Source: Erysipelotrichaceae bacterium
GTDB lineage: Bacteria; Bacillota_I; Bacilli_A; Erysipelotrichales; Coprobacillaceae
DNA: 8,899 nucleotides
Direction of reading: 5' to 3'
NCBI GenBank assembly: GCA_021200395.1
Contig: JAJQGQ010000015.1
Span: forward strand, 1-8,899
Each line of letters opens with the position of its first letter. The first letter of the stretch is position 1. The notes beneath the pieces are model-generated. The model was not told where the DNA came from. It was given only the letters and a program-made list of their open reading frames with translations, and made no database searches. This document shows, piece after piece, positions 5,512-8,899 of the stretch. Both the position numbers and the translations under genes were made by a program.

Positions 5512-8510
5512 TGAATGTAATCTCTTAATTCATTAGTTATATATAACGATGTATCTATATGATTTTTATTACATAAATCATCGATGATATCAATGATATT
5601 TTGACATTGAATAAAATCTTTTTGATCCATATAAATATCAATAAGACAAGAATATAATGTTATTATTTCTCTTATATATGGCATATATTCATCATATACT
5701 TCTATACGATGAATACCATCATTAAGAATTAATATAGCATGATCATTTTCACCTAATTCATAGGCCATATTAGCATAAGGAATAATCATCTTATCAATAA
5801 AATCCAAAAGAGTTGCTGAAGTATCTTCAATATATTGATATTCCTTATTAATACATGCACACATTTTTTGATAATCAGGTACTACATAAGTATAATACCA
5901 GCCTTGCGCCATATGATAACCATATTTGATTTCATTATAGATGTGAGGGTATTCGTGAATAAGATGATCAATAAGTTTTAATTGTTCATCTATATCTGTT
6001 TTATTTTCTGGTTGATTTCTTATAAGAAAAATAGTTTTAGATATCATACAGTTAATTTGATTCACTTTACTCATATCTGTATCAACTAAACCATAATAAT
6101 AAATAGCTTTATCCTCACAATATAGCATATCAGATATCATTTGTTCTTGTTGTTTTGTTTGTGGTAAATAATAGCCTTCAAGAACATCATCATAATAATG
6201 AACAGATAAATCATAATACAATGCTAGAATATAACTATCATTCATATTAAATGCAAATACTTTTGCTTTATCTAATATATCTTTCTCCTCGTTATATTCT
6301 CGACGTTCACCATATATATCTATTAACTTTTCATATATATTCATAATATACTCTGCTTTTAAGTATTGTGAATAGTTTAATATTTGATTTGCTTTTAAAA
6401 GGATATATTCTTCCTGATCACGAGCTACATTAATGATCAAATGATACATTAATAGAATAGCTTCATAAGTATCTTCATGAATACTCTCTAACACATCTTT
6501 AGCTAATAAAACATAAGTTTGTACTATTTTATATTTTCCTTCCTTATATTCATTACCCTCTAATTGTTGAATAAGATATTTATAAGTTCTATGTAAAGAG
6601 TCTTGATATAATGTCCAATCCCACTTTGATACAACTTCCTTAATAACAGGATGCATTGATATATTAAAGTTATCAATATTGATCCATCCTGATCTTTCTA
6701 GTTCATTGATATCATTCTTATTTTCTAATTCCAACATATTAGAAAATATATGAATATCGATATGATGAAATAAGGATAGAGTTTTTAAAATCATTTTCTT
6801 AGATTGAGATAATTCACTCATATCAAATAAAACTGTAATCATATTTTCTATAGTATCATAATAATAGTTTTCATCTTTAGTATAGTCTATTTTTTCTTTA
6901 GCTATATGAGAAAAGCCATATTGATCAACTAACTGTGATGCTTCTTGAATAGATATATAACTAGATGCTATTTGTCTGGCAAGTAATTCTAATACTAAGG
7001 TATGTCCTTGTATTTTATCAATAATGTTGTTTAGATAAATAGTTTCATCATTGGTAATTTGTCTACCTAAATAGGATTGAAATAAAACAAAGAGTTGTTG
7101 ATGATCTATTTCATTTAGATATAACGTTGGATAAGTTAATAATGGTGGTTTTTGTCGTGATACCAATATTATTTTAAAATGAAGTTCTAAAATATCTTTT
7201 AAGTCATTATGAAAGCTATAATTATCAATAACCAATACAACTTTCTTATCTGTTAAAAGCATACGTAAAGCATGGAGCTTACGTTGATAGTATTCTTTCT
7301 TTGTTTCTTCTTCTAATTTATGGATAGTATTGATAGATATATGATTATCATCAATAATTAAATCTTGCATAGAATCATACATACTATAATCAACATAAAT
7401 CACACTATCAAATTTATTATGATTCATAGATACATACTCTTTTACAAGACTACTCTTACCAATACCACCCATACCTGAAACAAAGACACAATCATTTTGA
7501 AAATATCTATCTAATTGTTGTAATTCTTTATCTCTACCAATTAATAATGGTGGTTTAGGAATAGAAGATGATATGATAAATGGTATTGTTTGATCAGCGT
7601 ATTTTTCTATTTTATCAAGTTTTAATATCAATTGACTTATATCCTGATAACGATCAGGATAATAATTCGCTAATGTTTTATGAAAAAAATCTGTTAATTC
7701 ATAAAATAAGCAATCTTGATAAACGTGTATATCAAATTGCGACAAACTATAATCATATTTAGCACCATAATCACAATCTAAAGCAGTTGGCGTTCTTTTA
7801 AATAATAAATAGAATAATAATGAACCAATACCATAGACATCACTATATTTACCAATACGTTTAATTTGACCTAATTGTTGTTCTAGTGGAGCAAAGCCTT
7901 TCGTATAAGATATTTTAAAATCCTCATTTAATTGATCCAAAGGTATTAGTGAATCAAAATCAAATAATTGTATAATTTCTGTTGTTCCTTCTAAAATATA
8001 GATATTTTCTGGTTTAATATCTAAATAAAGATAACCATGATTATGTATTTTTAAAATAGCCTTAGCAGTACTTTTAATAATTGATATACATTCTTTAATA
8101 GAATGAACATTATCATAATTCAAAGTTTCACCTTGAAGATAAGTTGAAACAATATATACTGTATTATTTGATTGATAGATATCAATCGTATTTGATACAG
8201 AATTAGTCAAACCATCTATTTCAAATAATTGATTGCTTATCTTAAAAGTTTGAATCATTTTTTGTTTATATTCGTTAAATTGATCTTGTTCATTGGTGAT
8301 GAGTTCTCCAGAATCTATCCTTTGAATATCAAGTTTAAAAGGGTAACATTCCTTAATGCGAACTGTTTTTTTGTTTCCTGTATTATTGGTATATGAGGCA
8401 TCATAAACAATAGAGGTAGCCCCTCTACCTATTTCTTTATTGATAATATATTGGTTATACTGATTGAATTTTAGTAATGTGTTATTTTTTAATGCTATAC
8501 GTGTATCCAT
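5499..8510 (-). CDS. Ser/Thr kinase - STAND (NB-ARC-like) NTPase - TPR-like fusion protein
   Basis: A 1003-residue, probably cytoplasmic signalling protein with no signal peptide or membrane segment. Residues about 20-300 are a Hanks-type kinase: glycine loop IGRGATSIVY (27-36), ATP-anchoring Lys53 in VRIKE, catalytic loop YLDIKPEN (162-169, Asp164, Lys166, Asn169), metal-binding DFD (184-186) in place of DFG, FAPLEQ (206-211) as the APE-like segment, and SDVYGIGSLLFYLL. The HRD arginine is replaced by Leu163. Residues about 320-540 are a STAND NTPase: Walker A GMGGIGKSS (346-354), Walker B VVLVID (424-429), ILVSRQ with Arg452, and GHTLVLELL (502-510) in the place of the GLPLAL motif. A winged-helix-like region (about 565-640) ends in MHPVIKEVV. 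The rest is helical with TPR-like units such as YANMAYELGENDHAILILNDG. AGAGG lies 8 nt before the ATG at 8510. It follows the 110-aa gene by 37 nt, presumably in one operon. Ligand binding by the tail probably opens the NTPase and switches on the kinase; this is inferred from STAND proteins in general. The function is unknown. Confidence 0.88.
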   Translation of the reverse strand: MDTRIALKNNTLLKFNQYNQYIINKEIGRGATSIVYDASYTNNTGNKKTVRIKECYPFKLDIQRIDSGELITNEQDQFNEYKQKMIQTFKISNQLFEIDGLTNSVSNTIDIYQSNNTVYIVSTYLQGETLNYDNVHSIKECISIIKSTAKAILKIHNHGYLYLDIKPENIYILEGTTEIIQLFDFDSLIPLDQLNEDFKISYTKGFAPLEQQLGQIKRIGKYSDVYGIGSLLFYLLFKRTPTALDCDYGAKYDYSLSQFDIHVYQDCLFYELTDFFHKTLANYYPDRYQDISQLILKLDKIEKYADQTIPFIISSSIPKPPLLIGRDKELQQLDRYFQNDCVFVSGMGGIGKSSLVKEYVSMNHNKFDSVIYVDYSMYDSMQDLIIDDNHISINTIHKLEEETKKEYYQRKLHALRMLLTDKKVVLVIDNYSFHNDLKDILELHFKIILVSRQKPPLLTYPTLYLNEIDHQQLFVLFQSYLGRQITNDETIYLNNIIDKIQGHTLVLELLARQIASSYISIQEASQLVDQYGFSHIAKEKIDYTKDENYYYDTIENMITVLFDMSELSQSKKMILKTLSLFHHIDIHIFSNMLELENKNDINELERSGWINIDNFNISMHPVIKEVVSKWDWTLYQDSLHRTYKYLIQQLEGNEYKEGKYKIVQTYVLLAKDVLESIHEDTYEAILLMYHLIINVARDQEEYILLKANQILNYSQYLKAEYIMNIYEKLIDIYGERREYNEEKDILDKAKVFAFNMNDSYILALYYDLSVHYYDDVLEGYYLPQTKQQEQMISDMLYCEDKAIYYYGLVDTDMSKVNQINCMISKTIFLIRNQPENKTDIDEQLKLIDHLIHEYPHIYNEIKYGYHMAQGWYYTYVVPDYQKMCACINKEYQYIEDTSATLLDFIDKMIIPYANMAYELGENDHAILILNDGIHRIEVYDEYMPYIREIITLYSCLIDIYMDQKDFIQCQNIIDIIDDLCNKNHIDTSLYITNELRDYIQAML

Positions 8511-8547
8511 AATAATTTCCTCTATACTTATTTTATAACATTAAAAA

Positions 8548-8880
8548 TCATTTTGGATTTGTGAATGTATGAGGCATGAGCTTATCCTCATTACTCGTAT
8601 ATACGCGACTCATAAAGTCTCTAAAAGCTTCCAAAGGATAATCATCCTGTAAACTATACATAAATATCCAATCAAAAGGATTACCTGCATACAATGTAGA
8701 AAAGCCAGATTCTAACAAATAACGATTAATTTCATCCATACATCTATCAGCATCTCCACCACGAGCACCATATTTTTCATGTTTATTATCTAAATACATA
8801 GTCATCCAGAATTTATAAAATACCAATAATATTAATAATTTTCTGACTCTTTCATCAGAAACATGTTCACCATTGATCAT
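8548..8880 (-). CDS. Uncharacterised 110-residue protein, possibly a C-terminal fragment
   Basis: No function can be assigned. The protein has a hydrophobic helix LLILLVFYKFWMTMYL (15-30), then a conserved-looking block with GGDADRCMDEINRYLLESGF (41-60), YAGNPFDWIFMYSL (64-77) and YPLEAFRDFMSRVY (81-94), and a short polar tail. The hydrophobic helix is amphipathic enough to be a packing helix rather than a membrane anchor. The ATG at 8880 follows GAGGTGG at a workable distance, supporting it as a start. However, no in-frame stop lies between this ATG and the window edge, so the gene could be longer and this could be its C-terminal domain. From memory, similar sequences end longer XRE-type helix-turn-helix proteins in Firmicutes, but I cannot verify this. 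It lies 37 nt upstream of the kinase-STAND gene, same strand, so a regulatory or partner role is a reasonable guess. Confidence 0.7.
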   Translation of the reverse strand: MINGEHVSDERVRKLLILLVFYKFWMTMYLDNKHEKYGARGGDADRCMDEINRYLLESGFSTLYAGNPFDWIFMYSLQDDYPLEAFRDFMSRVYTSNEDKLMPHTFTNPK

Positions 8881-8899
8881 TTTATTAATCCCACCTCTA

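Noticed and set aside
7580..7762. 60-codon plus-strand open frame
   Set aside because: It is antisense to the well-supported kinase-STAND gene and has no promoter or ribosome site worth noting.
1..8899. CRISPR array, tRNA, rRNA or insertion sequence
   Set aside because: No regularly spaced direct repeats, no cloverleaf-like sequence and no transposase or terminal inverted repeats were found by eye on either strand.

Overview
The window reads as a piece of chromosome from a low-GC, AT-rich Firmicute. The short -35/-10 promoters, strong GGAGG-type ribosome binding sites, hairpin-plus-T-run terminators and MurF/Ddl sequence style all fit. My best guess is an Erysipelotrichia-type gut bacterium (Coprobacillus/Catenibacterium relatives); that is inference from protein flavour, not a database match. 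Except for one + strand pseudogene and a probable small RNA, the genes lie on the minus strand.

Layout. Positions 1-1036 (minus) hold most of ddl, D-alanine--D-alanine ligase, cut by the left edge. Positions 1039-2379 (minus) hold murF, two bases upstream of ddl and translationally coupled to it. Together they make D-Ala-D-Ala and attach it to the UDP-MurNAc-tripeptide, the last cytoplasmic steps of peptidoglycan precursor synthesis. Positions 2380-2689 are intergenic: a minus-strand murF promoter, a hairpin, and on the plus strand a well-formed promoter followed by about 83 nt of structured sequence ending in an intrinsic terminator, best read as an unidentified small RNA. Positions 2690-4277 (plus) are a decayed AAA-ATPase-like/PD-(D/E)XK nuclease gene of the PF09820/PF08011 type, broken by a two-base slip in a TA run and an in-frame TAA. 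A bidirectional terminator follows.

The right half (4376-8899, all minus) is accessory. In transcription order it holds an unrecognised 110-residue protein (8880-8548, possibly the C-terminal part of a longer one), a 1003-residue fusion of an atypical Ser/Thr kinase, a STAND/NB-ARC-type NTPase and a TPR-like helical tail (8510-5499), a terminator whose loop contains the kinase stop codon, and a lipoprotein with two tandem copies of a FSWPT...LLPEP module, a serine-rich linker and a DUF6591-like C-terminus (5422-4376). The kinase-STAND-TPR protein is the most interesting object. Its effector-switch-sensor layout is that of bacterial STAND immune or signalling proteins, with a kinase in the effector position. 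A role in phage defence or in envelope signalling with the lipoprotein is a hypothesis only.
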